A stretch of 64,000 nt of DNA from Kribbella capetownensis (GCF_004331485.1 NZ_SJKD01000004.1:620001-684000); one strand, 5' to 3'; positions 32,434 through 41,202 are shown, numbered from the stretch's first letter. The notes: generated by a model not told the origin, from the sequence alone. Translations and numbers: made by a program.

Positions 32434-32522
32434 TCTACGAAGCATGCCGATGGCGCCCGGGGTAGTTCCCCCGAGCGCACGGGGCGGCGGCCACCGCAGG
32501 CTCGGTGGCGCGCTGTGAGCTG

Positions 32523-32597
32523 CTACCTGCGGCGGCGGGAGACACGCCGCGCGGTGCGGCGTCCGGTTCGGCGCGCGACCCTGCGTGATCCAAGCAT
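32523..32597 (-). CDS. Arginine-rich 24-residue micropeptide
   Basis: Reads MLGSRRVARRTGRRTARR and ends in RRRR: about half of the residues are Arg. GGGAGGAGGAAG lies just upstream of the ATG, one of the strongest ribosome sites in the window. It follows the DUF6325-like gene on the same strand after 45 bases, before a terminator. Possibly a membrane- or nucleic-acid-binding peptide made with its neighbour. The codons are mostly CGC/CGG/CGT as in real genes. Confidence 0.5.
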   Translation of the reverse strand: MLGSRRVARRTGRRTARRVSRRRR

Positions 32598-32642
32598 CTG
32601 TACTTCCTCCTCCCAGTGCGGAATCGAATGCACGTCGCCCGG

Positions 32643-33191
32643 TCAGCGGGCGGCGGCCGCCGTTTCCATCTCGTGCAGTTCCTTGGCTTCCTCAGCCGAC
32701 ACCAGCCCGATCTCGATCAGGTCCAGCGGGCTGATGAAGCCGTCGCTGAGCCGGAACCCGCCGGCCCGCGCGATGGCGTCGCGCAGCGGGACGGCCCAGT
32801 GGTGTTCCAGCAGGATGAGCGCCGCGGCGGAGTCGTTCGGGATGTCCTCGAGCACATCCCAGGCTTCCTCCCCGCCGAGCACGCTGATGCCGCCTTGCTC
32901 GGCGACCGCCTCGGCGCCGGCTTCCGCGCCGGCCACCATGCCCTCTTCACCCTCGAAGCCCAGGCCGATCAGCGCCCCGATCTTGCTCCCCAGCTCGATC
33001 GCTTCCGCTTCGGACAGGTTGCTGAGATGCTCCGCCTCCAGTTCGCCGTCCGCGCTCTTGTAGACGGCCAACGCGTCGATGACGCGGACGGTGTCGCTCT
33101 CCCGCAGCCGTTCGAGTTCGGCGATGACCTCACCGTGGAAGTTGGGGTGCTGGAACCCGAGCGCGATGAGCTGTACTGGCCCGATTGCCAT
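32643..33191 (-). CDS. DUF6325/DUF1269-like family protein
   Basis: 182 residues. MAIGPVQLIALGFQHPNFHGEVIAELERL followed by a strand and helix, a Gly/Ala/Glu-rich middle (GLGFEGEEGMVAGAEAGAEAVA) and a second half IPNDSAAALILLEHHWAVPLRDAI is the pattern of actinobacterial DUF6325/DUF1269-like proteins of unknown role, thought stress-related. GGAGAG lies five bases before the ATG. Operon with the Arg-rich micropeptide. Confidence 0.75.
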   Translation of the reverse strand: MAIGPVQLIALGFQHPNFHGEVIAELERLRESDTVRVIDALAVYKSADGELEAEHLSNLSEAEAIELGSKIGALIGLGFEGEEGMVAGAEAGAEAVAEQGGISVLGGEEAWDVLEDIPNDSAAALILLEHHWAVPLRDAIARAGGFRLSDGFISPLDLIEIGLVSAEEAKELHEMETAAAAR

Positions 33192-33277
33192 GTTCACTCT
33201 CCTCTTCTCTCCCGAGCGCCCGCCCAAGGCGCCAGTCCTTCCGGGCAGTGATCCGCAAGGACTGTCAGGAGACATCG

Positions 33278-33355
33278 ATGTACCTGCGCCCCACACTGCT
33301 GCGCCCGCCACCCGTACGCATCACCCGCGACGGATTAGCCTGGGCCCGGGACTGA
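33278..33355 (+). CDS. Possible 25-residue peptide gene
   Basis: AGGAG sits six bases before an ATG opening 25 codons (MYLRPTLLRPPPVRITRDG...). It lies in the 307-base spacer between two leftward genes. No homology known; only the ribosome site supports it. The rest of this spacer shows no gene. Confidence 0.25.
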   Translation: MYLRPTLLRPPPVRITRDGLAWARD

Positions 33356-33498
33356 GGGAAATTGCTGCCACACGGTGATGAAGGCCAACACCGAGGAACC
33401 GCTTGTCGATCACATGCCGTCACGGCCCGCGGGTCACGGACGGGTCGGCGAAGCTCTCGGGTGGCGGGCCGGTGTGCGCCGGGTACGGCGAAAGGTGG

Positions 33499-34575
33499 CT
33501 ACGCTGTTCGGCCGAGTTCTTTCGCCAGGGTCGGCCGGGGGCATTTGACGTTCTTGTCGTAGAAGTTGTTGATGCCGGCAACGATGTCGGTGAGGGAGTC
33601 CTCCAGTGCGAAGTGCCCCGAGTTCAGTGGCACGAGCGTGGCGTCAGGGAGATCGGACAGGTACGCCTCGCCGCCCGCGGGGGTGGAGAAGATGTCGCCC
33701 TGACCCCAGAAGATCAGCGTCTTCGGTTGGTCGCGCCGCAGTCGCCTCTGCCAGGTTGGGTACCGCTCCGCATTCGTGCGGTAGTCGCAGAGGAGGTCCA
33801 GTTGCGCCCGATGGGCGTTCGGTCGGGCCAGGAACTGCAGAGCGATGTTCCAGTTGTCGGGGCTGATCCTGGTCGGGTCCGGGTGACCGGTCAGGTAGAT
33901 CGCCTTCACCGTCTCGGGTTCCAGGAATGCCTCCAACAGAGCGTCGGTGTCGGCAGTGCCGTTCGACCACGGGCAGTGATGGATAGCGTCCCTTGCGTCG
34001 GTGAGACCCTCCTCGTACATGCTGGCGTTCTGGATGATCTGCCACCGCAGCCAGTCAGGGTGCAGGCAGATGAGCCGGTTGCCGATCGGGCCGCCGTAAT
34101 CTTGCATGTACAGCCCCATCGGTCCGGTGAAGTCGAGGGCGAGCAGGGCCTCGTCGACGATCTCGGCGAGGTGATCGAAGGTGTAGTCCCACTCTCGCGG
34201 ATCCGGCGTCTCGGTGTTCCCGAACCCGGGATAGTCGAACGAGATGAGGTGGAACCGGTCGGCGAGGGCAGGCATCAGGTTCCGGAATTGGTACGACGAG
34301 GACGGGAATCCACCCAGCAGTAGAAGCTTCGGCGCGCCGGGCTCGCCCGCTTCACGATAGAAGACCTCCAACCCACCGGCGGACACGGTACGGAATTTCG
34401 TCAGGCGCACGTCAGGCTCAGCGTCGAGGGGGTCGGGGGTGAGCGTCTGTTCGCCGGCGAGTTCAGCCCGGGGGGAGCCGGCGGCGGTCAGGGCGGCCAG
34501 TACGGCGGTCCCGACCGTGGCGACTCTGCGGCGGCGTTGGGGAGTGGCGGTCTCCGGGGTGGAATGAGTCTGCAC
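33499..34575 (-). CDS. Secreted alpha/beta hydrolase with Asp nucleophile
   Basis: 358 residues. An Arg-rich N-terminus and hydrophobic stretch (RRRRVATVGTAVLAALTAAG) look like an export signal. The catalytic domain shows LLLLGGFPSSSYQFRNL, nucleophile elbow GLYMQDYGGPIG (Asp in the Ser position, as in haloalkane dehalogenases and epoxide hydrolases), FWGQGDIFSTPAG as acid region and NSGHFALEDS as the His loop. AGGAGG lies five bases before the GTG start. Export of such a hydrolase is less common. Substrate unknown. Confidence 0.8.
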   Translation of the reverse strand: MQTHSTPETATPQRRRRVATVGTAVLAALTAAGSPRAELAGEQTLTPDPLDAEPDVRLTKFRTVSAGGLEVFYREAGEPGAPKLLLLGGFPSSSYQFRNLMPALADRFHLISFDYPGFGNTETPDPREWDYTFDHLAEIVDEALLALDFTGPMGLYMQDYGGPIGNRLICLHPDWLRWQIIQNASMYEEGLTDARDAIHHCPWSNGTADTDALLEAFLEPETVKAIYLTGHPDPTRISPDNWNIALQFLARPNAHRAQLDLLCDYRTNAERYPTWQRRLRRDQPKTLIFWGQGDIFSTPAGGEAYLSDLPDATLVPLNSGHFALEDSLTDIVAGINNFYDKNVKCPRPTLAKELGRTA

Positions 34576-34930
34576 GGCGTCCTCCTGGGCGGTGAGTCCG
34601 GTGGTGAGGGGATGCCGCCACTGTGGGCGCGAAGCGAGGCCCGGGGCACCCGCGTAGTCCCGGGTCAATGCCCTGGTGTCCGCCCGATCCGTCACCCGGT
34701 ACCGGGTTGTCCTGGCCCACTCACCGCACCATGGTGACCCGACCAGCGTGCACGTCCGGTCCGCAACAGAACCACATCAACGATCCCAGGAGCGTTCTCG
34801 ACACGGGCTGCGCCGCCGCAGGTGTGAGATAATCCCGAGGATTCCGGCCCCATCGGGAGCGTGTGGCCCGACACGATGGCGTGAGTCGTCGAGGCCGGTT
34901 GGGCGACATCGATCTCACCCTGGAGGCTCG
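34576..34930. other. Divergent intergenic region
   Basis: Separates the leftward hydrolase from the rightward LuxR-type regulator. It holds a perfect 14-base palindrome, ACCCGGTACCGGGT (34694-34707), and a weak -10-like GATAAT near 34830. No gene fits here. Confidence 0.45.
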
Positions 34931-34978
34931 ATGGACACGACGGCACCTGCTCGCCCCGGTTCCCGGTCGGCGTCGTGA
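34931..34978 (+). CDS. Short leader ORF coupled to the LuxR-type regulator
   Basis: 15 codons (MDTTAPARPGSRSAS) starting four bases after GGAGG. Its TGA overlaps the GTG start of the regulator (GTGA). The regulator's GTG has no good ribosome site of its own, so translation through this leader probably feeds it. No amino-acid bias typical of attenuators. Confidence 0.45.
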   Translation: MDTTAPARPGSRSAS

Positions 34979-37725
34979 GGCCACACCAGTTGCGCACGGA
35001 GCTCCGCGGCAGGCAGAGCGAGTGCGCGACCCTTGACGCCCTCGTAGGCCGTGTGCGTGCCGGCGCGAGTCAGGTGCTGGTATTGCGAGGTGAGGCGGGC
35101 GTCGGCAAGTCTGCCCTGCTGGACTACCTCGCGAACGGACCTGGGCAGAGTTGCCGCGTCGCGCGTGCAGCCGGTGTCGAGTCCGAAGTGGAGTTGCCCT
35201 TCTCCGGTTTGCACCAGTTGTGCGCGCCGATGCTGGGCCATCTCGATCGCCTGCCTGGGCCGCAGCGTGATGCGCTCGCCACGGCGTTCGGGATGCACGT
35301 CGGGCCACCGCCCGACCGATTCCTGGTCGGACTGGCGGTGCTGAGCCTGCTCGCGGAAGTGGCGGAGGAGCGGCCGTTGGTGTGCGTGATCGATGATGCG
35401 CAGTGGTTCGACCCCATCTCGGCGCAGTTGCTCGCGTTCGTGGCACGTCGCCAGTTCGCCGATCCGGTCGGGCTGGTCTTCGCGATTCGAAGCGGGCACG
35501 AGGACAGCGAACTGACCGGCCAACCGGCGATGGACGTTCGAGGCCTGAGGGACGCCGATGCTCACGCCCTGCTCGCAACCGTCCTGACAGGCGACGTCGA
35601 CCATCGGGTCCGCGAGACGATCGTGGCCGAGACCCGGGGCAACCCGTTGGCGCTGCTGGAACTTCCTCGCGGCCTCTCGACGGCCGAGCTCAGTTTCGGG
35701 TTCGGCCTGGCCGACGCCGTGCCGTTGGAGACTCACCTGGAGCAGGGTTTCTCGCAGCGCCTTGCAGCACTTCCCGGACCGACGCGATTGTTCCTGCTCG
35801 CGGCCGCGCTCGAACCCGTCGGGGACCTGGGCCTGCTACGACGAGCCCTCCAGCGACTCGATGTCGACTACGCAGCCGCTGTCCCGGCGATGCGGGCGGG
35901 CCTGATCGAGCTGAGCGGACGGGTTCGGTTCCGGCACCCGTTGGTGCGATCCGCCGTTGCTCGAGCCGCAGAGGTGACCGACTTGCGAGCCGTGCACCTG
36001 GCTCTGGCCGAGGAGACCGATCCGGAGCTTGACCCTGACCGACGGGCGTGGCACCGGGCACACGCGGCGAGCGGGCCCGATGAGGAGGTCGCCGTCGAAC
36101 TGGAAGGATCCGCTGATCGGGCGCGGGCCCGAGGAGGTCTGGCGGCGCAGGCGGCATTTCTCGAACGTGCCATCGAACTGACCGACGACCCCGCTCGACG
36201 TCCTGCCCGCATCCTGGCTGCCGCGACGGCCCGGCACCAATCCGGCTCCTCGGACAAGGCGTTGGCGCTGCTGGCCGACGTCGAGACCACGCCGCTCGAC
36301 GGGCTGACTCGCGCCAGGGTGGAGCTTCTCCGGGCACAGATCGCGTTCTTCTCCAGCCGTGGCCGCGACGCTCCGCCCCTGCTGCTGTCAGCTGCCCGGC
36401 GGATGGAGGCGCTGGACGAAGCTGCCGCCCGCGACATCTACCTTGATGCGCTGGCGGCGTCGCTGCTGGTCGGACGGCTGGCCGGGGAGGTGGGCGCCCG
36501 CGATGTCGCCCGGGCGGCCCGCGCGGCACCTTCATCGACCGCCCGTCCAGCCGATCTCCTGCTGGACGGCGTGGCGGCGCTGATTACCGATGGGTATGCG
36601 GAAGGCGTCCCACCAGTGCGGCGCGCACTGAAGGCCTGGCGAGCAGACGAGGTGCCGATCGGCGACGCTCTTCGCTGGCTGTGGCTCGCTACTCACGCGG
36701 CCCACGACGTCTGGGACGACGAGAGCTGGGAGGTGCTCAGCACCCGCCACCTGCGTCTTGCGCGCCAAGCCGGGGCTCTGGCGGTGCTGCAGATCGCACT
36801 CAACAGTCGCATGGGCCTGCATTTCTTCGCCGGCGAGTTCGCGGAGGCGGCCGCGCTGGTCAACGAGCTCTCGACGGTCAACGAGGTCATGGCCAATCAC
36901 TTGCCGCCGTACGGCGCTCTGGCGCTCGCGGCGTGGCAGGGCAGGCCGGAGATCGTGTCCGGCCTCACTCGATCCACCTATGCGGAGGGCGGAGCGCGAG
37001 GTGAGGGCATGGGACTCACCATCGTCGACTACTCGTCGGCTGTACTCCACAACGGTTTGGGGCGTTACCAGGAAGCGTTGAGAACGGCAGAGCAAGGAGC
37101 CGGATACCCCGACGAACTCGGCTTCTCCACCTGGTCGCTGGTGGAACTGGTCGAGGCTGCAGCGCGTAGCGGTCACCCCGACCGCGCGGCGGACGCACTC
37201 GACGAGCTGGTCCGGACCACGGGTGCCAGCGGCACCGACTGGGCGCTGGGAATCGAGGCACGATCTCGCGCACAGGTGAGCCAGGGAGGCGCGGCCGAAG
37301 GCTACTACGTGGAGGCAGTGGAGCGGCTCGACCGGACCCGCATGCGCGTCGAGCACGCCCGCGCTCAGTTGCTCTACGGAGAGTGGTTGCGGCGGGAGAA
37401 CCGTCGTCGCGATGCCCGCAGACAGCTGAGGTCGGCGTACGACCTGCTCTCCGACATGGGTTCGGAGGCCTTCGCCGAACGAGCCCGTCGCGAACTGGTC
37501 GCCGCCGGGGAGAGGCTCCCCAGACGATCCGTCGAGGCGAGGGAAGCATTCACGGCGCAAGAGGCTCAGATCGCTCGGCTGGCAGCTGAGGGCCGCACCA
37601 ACCCTGAGATCGGTGCTGAGCTGTTCCTCAGCCCACGCACCGTCGAGTGGCATCTGCACAAGGTCTTCGCCAAGCTCGGAATCGGCTCCCGCCGAGAACT
37701 CTCCGGCACGCTCCTCAATGCGTAA
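34975..37725 (+). CDS. LuxR-family regulator with N-terminal AAA ATPase (LAL type)
   Basis: 916 residues. An N-terminal GRQSECATLDALVGRV segment leads to Walker A RGEAGVGKSALL (near residue 40) and Walker B LVCVIDDAQWFD (near 140). TPR-like helices fill the middle. The C-terminal LuxR HTH (about 855-915) reads AQIARLAAEGRTNPEIGAELF and SPRTVEWHLHKVFAKLGI. Large ATP-binding LuxR regulators of this kind control catabolic or secondary-metabolite genes. Its target is not evident; the divergent hydrolase is a candidate. Confidence 0.9.
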   Translation: MRPHQLRTELRGRQSECATLDALVGRVRAGASQVLVLRGEAGVGKSALLDYLANGPGQSCRVARAAGVESEVELPFSGLHQLCAPMLGHLDRLPGPQRDALATAFGMHVGPPPDRFLVGLAVLSLLAEVAEERPLVCVIDDAQWFDPISAQLLAFVARRQFADPVGLVFAIRSGHEDSELTGQPAMDVRGLRDADAHALLATVLTGDVDHRVRETIVAETRGNPLALLELPRGLSTAELSFGFGLADAVPLETHLEQGFSQRLAALPGPTRLFLLAAALEPVGDLGLLRRALQRLDVDYAAAVPAMRAGLIELSGRVRFRHPLVRSAVARAAEVTDLRAVHLALAEETDPELDPDRRAWHRAHAASGPDEEVAVELEGSADRARARGGLAAQAAFLERAIELTDDPARRPARILAAATARHQSGSSDKALALLADVETTPLDGLTRARVELLRAQIAFFSSRGRDAPPLLLSAARRMEALDEAAARDIYLDALAASLLVGRLAGEVGARDVARAARAAPSSTARPADLLLDGVAALITDGYAEGVPPVRRALKAWRADEVPIGDALRWLWLATHAAHDVWDDESWEVLSTRHLRLARQAGALAVLQIALNSRMGLHFFAGEFAEAAALVNELSTVNEVMANHLPPYGALALAAWQGRPEIVSGLTRSTYAEGGARGEGMGLTIVDYSSAVLHNGLGRYQEALRTAEQGAGYPDELGFSTWSLVELVEAAARSGHPDRAADALDELVRTTGASGTDWALGIEARSRAQVSQGGAAEGYYVEAVERLDRTRMRVEHARAQLLYGEWLRRENRRRDARRQLRSAYDLLSDMGSEAFAERARRELVAAGERLPRRSVEAREAFTAQEAQIARLAAEGRTNPEIGAELFLSPRTVEWHLHKVFAKLGIGSRRELSGTLLNA

Positions 37726-37758
37726 GGCGACCCGGCCCGGTCTGGCTCAGGCGCCGGG

Positions 37759-38195
37759 CTAGGGGTCGACGGTGAAGCTGAACATCATTCCGCTCTCGTG
37801 GTGTTCGGCGATGTGGCAGTGCGCCATCCACAGGCCGGGATTGGTCACGTCGAGGAGGATGTCGACGGTTTCGCCTGTGCGCACGAGAACGGTGTCTTTC
37901 CAGACGAGATTGGGTTCGACGGTGCCGTCGCGGCTCATGACGAGGAAGCGGCCCGCGCCGTGGATGTGGAAGGGGTGGTGCATCGGGTGGTCGGAGTCCA
38001 TTTCGTTGACCAGCCTGATCTTCACCTGATCGCCGACCTTGAAGTGCCAGTCGATCGCATGGTTCTCCTCACCGGTACTGCGGTCGACCAGCTTCCACCG
38101 CATGTTGGCCGGTGTGGTGATCCGGTTGACGTCGACCATGTCGTCTTCCCACTCGATGCCACCAGTCATCTCATGGTCGTGAGCACCGGCGTTGC
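37759..38195 (-). pseudogene. C-terminal fragment of a multicopper oxidase
   Basis: About 145 codons of the last cupredoxin domain remain, with copper motifs HPMHHPFHIHG and MAHCHIAEHHESGMM (type 1 and type 3 ligands). Real enzymes need two or more earlier domains, about 350 residues, which are missing. The fragment begins at a join with a monooxygenase N-terminus and has no start of its own. Confidence 0.85.
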
Positions 38196-38197
38196 CG

Positions 38198-38413
38198 TGC
38201 GTCGTACCGGCGCGGTGTGAACAGGGCAAGCGAATCCCACCGGTCCCGCCAGGCTGCACCCACCGTGTCGGCGGCCTCGAGAATCAGGAACCGGCGACCA
38301 TGGCGTGCCAGGAAGAACCCGATCGCCAGCCCAGCCTGGCCCGCACCCACCACGACGACCTCCACGCGGTCTCCAGCTTCCGCGTCCTCCGGGATGAGTG
38401 GTGTCTCGGCCAT
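38198..38413 (-). pseudogene. N-terminal fragment of an FAD-dependent monooxygenase
   Basis: About 70 codons from an ATG: VVVVGAGQAGLAIGFFLARHG is the FAD-binding GxGxxG loop, and TVGAAWRDRWDSLALFTPRRY the next conserved block of flavin monooxygenases. It then runs out of frame into the oxidase fragment. A deletion has joined two unrelated same-strand genes and removed most of both. Confidence 0.85.
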
Positions 38414-38523
38414 GCTGGCAGTTTCCGCTCTGCGAGTCGGTGGTGTCGAGACGTCGGCGTACGGCGTGCACCCATGACTGCCAACGCCCTAGGCTGACAC
38501 CATCGAGGAACGGTGAGACTCGC

Positions 38524-39297
38524 ATGAACCAGCCGGCGACCCACGCCCCCATCGGAACCATCGGTTGGACCGAGCGCACCGGTGGTGTGTTGACGGTCCG
38601 CGCACGCATCTCGCTCGCCCGGCCACTACTGCGCAGCCACGGACGCATCATCGTCGGCCGCCTCGCGATGGCCACTCGAACTCACTCGGGGCGCCGGAAC
38701 TCGGTGGAACCAGACGCGCTGGTCCCACCGGACTCGTTGCTGGCACGAGACGCCGAGGCTGCTGCTCAGGACCTCCTGACACCGGCGTTGCTCAACCACT
38801 CGCGCCGTGCGTACGCCTGGGGTGCAGCCATCGCTGCACTCGACGACGTCGAGTTCGATCACGAATTGCTGTACGTCGCCGCGATGTTTCACGACACCGG
38901 CCTGCTTAGCCCGGTCCCGAACGTCGACTTCACGGTTCGCAGCGCGGCAGTGGTGCGCGACTTCACGGACAGCCACGACGTACCAGAGGTCCAACGCGAG
39001 GTCGTGACGAATGCGATTGCCATGCACCACACTCCAGGCCTCGGTGTTGAATTCGATGCCGAAGCCTTCCTGCTTTCCGCCGGCGCAGCAGTTGATGTGT
39101 TCGGGCTGGGCAGCGATCAGGTGCCCGACGCAGTCCGCGAAGCAGTCGTCCAGGACTACCCACGCGTCGGGTTCAAGCGGGAGTTCAGCCGGCTGTTCCG
39201 AGCCGAAGCCAAGCAGGCCCCGCATGGTCGCGCCTGGTATCTACACCGCTTCGCGCTGAGTGACGTGACGATCAGGCTCGCTCCTTTCCACGGCTGA
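38524..39297 (+). CDS. HD-domain metal-dependent phosphohydrolase-like protein
   Basis: 257 residues. NHSRRAYAWGAAI and YVAAMFHDTGLL supply the H...HD metal ligands; EVVTNAIAMHHTPG supplies a later His pair. The layout resembles cyanamide hydratase-like HD proteins, but substrate cannot be read. An N-terminal basic stretch of about 60 residues precedes it. Divergent from the monooxygenase fragment. Confidence 0.8.
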   Translation: MNQPATHAPIGTIGWTERTGGVLTVRARISLARPLLRSHGRIIVGRLAMATRTHSGRRNSVEPDALVPPDSLLARDAEAAAQDLLTPALLNHSRRAYAWGAAIAALDDVEFDHELLYVAAMFHDTGLLSPVPNVDFTVRSAAVVRDFTDSHDVPEVQREVVTNAIAMHHTPGLGVEFDAEAFLLSAGAAVDVFGLGSDQVPDAVREAVVQDYPRVGFKREFSRLFRAEAKQAPHGRAWYLHRFALSDVTIRLAPFHG

Positions 39298-39315
39298 GAA
39301 CCTGGACGTTCCGCG

Positions 39316-39690
39316 TCATCGACCCTGCAGTGGTTCGCCGGTGCGCAGTGTCCCGGCCTGGGCCGCGGAACGGCTCGCGACGCCGTACTCATCGATGGTG
39401 CCGCTCATTTCCTTCCCGGTCGCGGCGGTTGCCCGTGCATCGTCTCGGTACGTCGGCGGCAGATCCGAGTAGTTGATGGAAGCGAGGATGCGCCCGGCTC
39501 CCACCCGCGAGGTTGTTGCGATCAGCGAGGACAGATGTTTCGAGACGCTGTAGGAACCAGCGCGCGGCGGGGGGAGCGGGGGTGGTCTTGGCGGCAGTGG
39601 AGTCGATCAGGACGAGGCCGGCCACCTGGTCGGGATACTTCGCGGCGTACGTCCGCACGCACAGACCGCCGAAGGGGCACGGTCGCGGCC
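39316..39690 (-). pseudogene. Degraded alpha/beta hydrolase
   Basis: GGLCVRTYAAKYPDQVAGLVLID is the post-nucleophile segment of secreted-type alpha/beta hydrolases; the preceding GHS of the elbow is lost at the break. After a frameshift near 39530 the frame continues as SSLIATTSRVGAGRILAS and SDLPPTYRDDARA to a stop. The N-terminal half is missing and abuts a caspase remnant on the other strand. Confidence 0.75.
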
Positions 39691-40566
39691 GTGTTGTGCT
39701 GACGGCATCGCGAGGCAGCGAGTACTCCTTCGAGGGCGATCCGCTGCCTGGCGTCGCATCTTCGTCCGGTTCGGTCTTCACGAGTGCTCTGGTGGCCGGC
39801 ATGCGCGGTGGCAGCCGATGGGGACAACGACGGGTACGTCTCGGTTGATGACGCGTATGCCTACGCCTTCGAACGTGCGCGGGCAGGAGGGAGCGAGCAG
39901 ACACCTCAGCGGTGGTTGTACGGCGCGGAAGGGAGTATCCGCATCGCTCGCAGCCTGGCCGGTGTGTCCATCAGCCCGGCGACGATCCCAGCGGCGCTGC
40001 GCAATGGCTTGGAGAATCCGCTCCCTGAGGTGCGGATCGGCGCGATCTCCGCACTCGGTAGCTGGCTCACCTCCCACGACCCGGGCCAACGCGTGACCGC
40101 CCGAGACACGTTGCAGGCGATGGCGGAGACGGACATTCCGAGAGTCGCGGAGGCCGCGCGGACGCTCCTGGGCACCGCTCCTGTTGATGTCGTGTCCGTC
40201 GAGCGTCCGGTCGCAGTACGCGTGGACGAAGGTCCTTCTCGAGCCGAAGTCGAGCCGAAGGAGGAGCGACTTCCCGAGCTGCGGGCAGTGGCCGACAAGA
40301 ACGTCAGGAATCCACGGACCGGTGATCGTGAGACTGTGGATTGGACTGCGCTGCAGCTACCGCTGTCCACCGCTGGGTCCATTTCGAAATGGCTGGCCAA
40401 GAGCGGTGCCATCGAGAAGGGTATGCCGATTCTCGTCATGACTCTCGACTCGCCGACCGGCCCGGTCGAAGTCAAGTATGCATCCCCGGTGTCCGGCACA
40501 TTGTCGCGCCGGCGACAGGCCGGAACGCGCGTCAACGGCCGCAACGTTCTGGCGCGCGTGACCTGA
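39682..40566 (+). pseudogene. Caspase-like peptidase remnant with HEAT-like and lipoyl-like domains
   Basis: GRGRVVLTASRGSEYSFEG and SSGSVFTSALVAGMRGG match the late part of prokaryotic caspase-like domains. After a frameshift near 39815, DGDNDGYVSVDDAYAYAFE and TPQRWLYGAEG continue it. Then come HEAT-like helices (PLPEVRIGAISALGSWL) and a C-terminal biotinyl/lipoyl-like barrel (WLAKSGAIEKGMPILVM, EVKYASPVSGTLS, AGTRVNGRNVLARV). The catalytic His/Cys half is deleted. Such caspases serve in actinobacterial conflict systems. Confidence 0.7.
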
Positions 40567-40600
40567 CCAGCCGACCACCGCGGCATCGACCGACTCGACA

Positions 40601-40672
40601 GAGAGGCGCTACCTGGGCGGTCGGGCGCCGTACGGGTATTGCGTGGTTGATGCCGGCTCTCATCCGCACCCG
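40601..40672 (+). pseudogene. Serine recombinase fragment
   Basis: 24 codons, RRYLGGRAPYGYCVVDAGSHP, match the conserved RxLGGRxPYGYRLVDAGPHP block in the recombinase domain of actinobacterial large serine recombinases. Nothing else of the gene remains. It suggests a lost mobile element at this broken site. Confidence 0.6.
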
Positions 40673-40738
40673 TTCCACCCTCCCGGAGATCGGCCGGAGC
40701 CGGGCCTGGTTGCAGGTCCAAGCCCCGGGCACGGGTGA

Positions 40739-41053
40739 TCAGGCTGATTGGGTGTTGTCGCGGCGGCGGGTTACCACCACCGCGGTGCCGAGGCCGACTC
40801 CGGCCAGGGCGATGCCGGCGAGAGCACCGAGAGCTGCGGAGCTCGCGTCGAGGCCGGTGTCCTGGGCGACCGTGACCCGGGGCACCTCGTACCGCGGGTC
40901 GTACGTCGGATAGTTGGGCGGACCCGGCTCGGTCATCGATGGCGTGCTGTGGCTCGGTTCGGGAACCGCACTGGCCGCTGCCGGACCGGCGGTCGCCATC
41001 ATGGCGAAGAGGACGGCTGCGCTACTTGTCGTCAGCAACTTGGTTGTGGACAT
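40739..41053 (-). CDS. Small exported protein with C-terminal membrane anchor
   Basis: 104 residues. A signal peptide (KLLTTSSAAVLFAMMATAGPAAASA) is followed by a Pro-rich extracellular stretch and a C-terminal transmembrane helix (ALGALAGIALAGVGLGTAVVV) ending in RRR. There is no LPxTG sortase motif, so it is membrane-anchored. Divergent from the giant SARP-type regulator; the phased repeats between them could serve either gene. Confidence 0.65.
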   Translation of the reverse strand: MSTTKLLTTSSAAVLFAMMATAGPAAASAVPEPSHSTPSMTEPGPPNYPTYDPRYEVPRVTVAQDTGLDASSAALGALAGIALAGVGLGTAVVVTRRRDNTQSA

Positions 41054-41122
41054 GGTCCCTGCTCCTTTGTCGTCGCGGACCGCCGCTGCCGGCGGTCTGT
41101 CCGTTCCGTTGTCGCCCGGGCA

Positions 41123-41161
41123 GGTATCGCCCGGGCTCGAGCCGGTATCACCTCGGTATCG
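41123..41161 (+). promoter_or_regulatory. 11-base phased direct repeats, possible SARP binding site
   Basis: Heptamers GGTATCG, GGGCTCG, GGTATCA and GGTATCG start at 41123, 41133, 41144 and 41155, so spaced 10-11 bases, one helical turn. SARP regulators bind such direct heptamer repeats. The gene downstream encodes a SARP-type DNA-binding domain, so autoregulation is likely. Confidence 0.5.
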
Positions 41162-41202
41162 CCCCCGTTGACGGACGGCTCGCCACGGTCGACAGTCGAG
41201 GA

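Noticed and set aside
37735..37759. GCCCGG/CCGGGC hairpin as terminator after the LuxR gene
   Set aside because: Short stem with a 13-base loop overlapping the stop of the oxidase fragment; such hairpins are common at this GC content.
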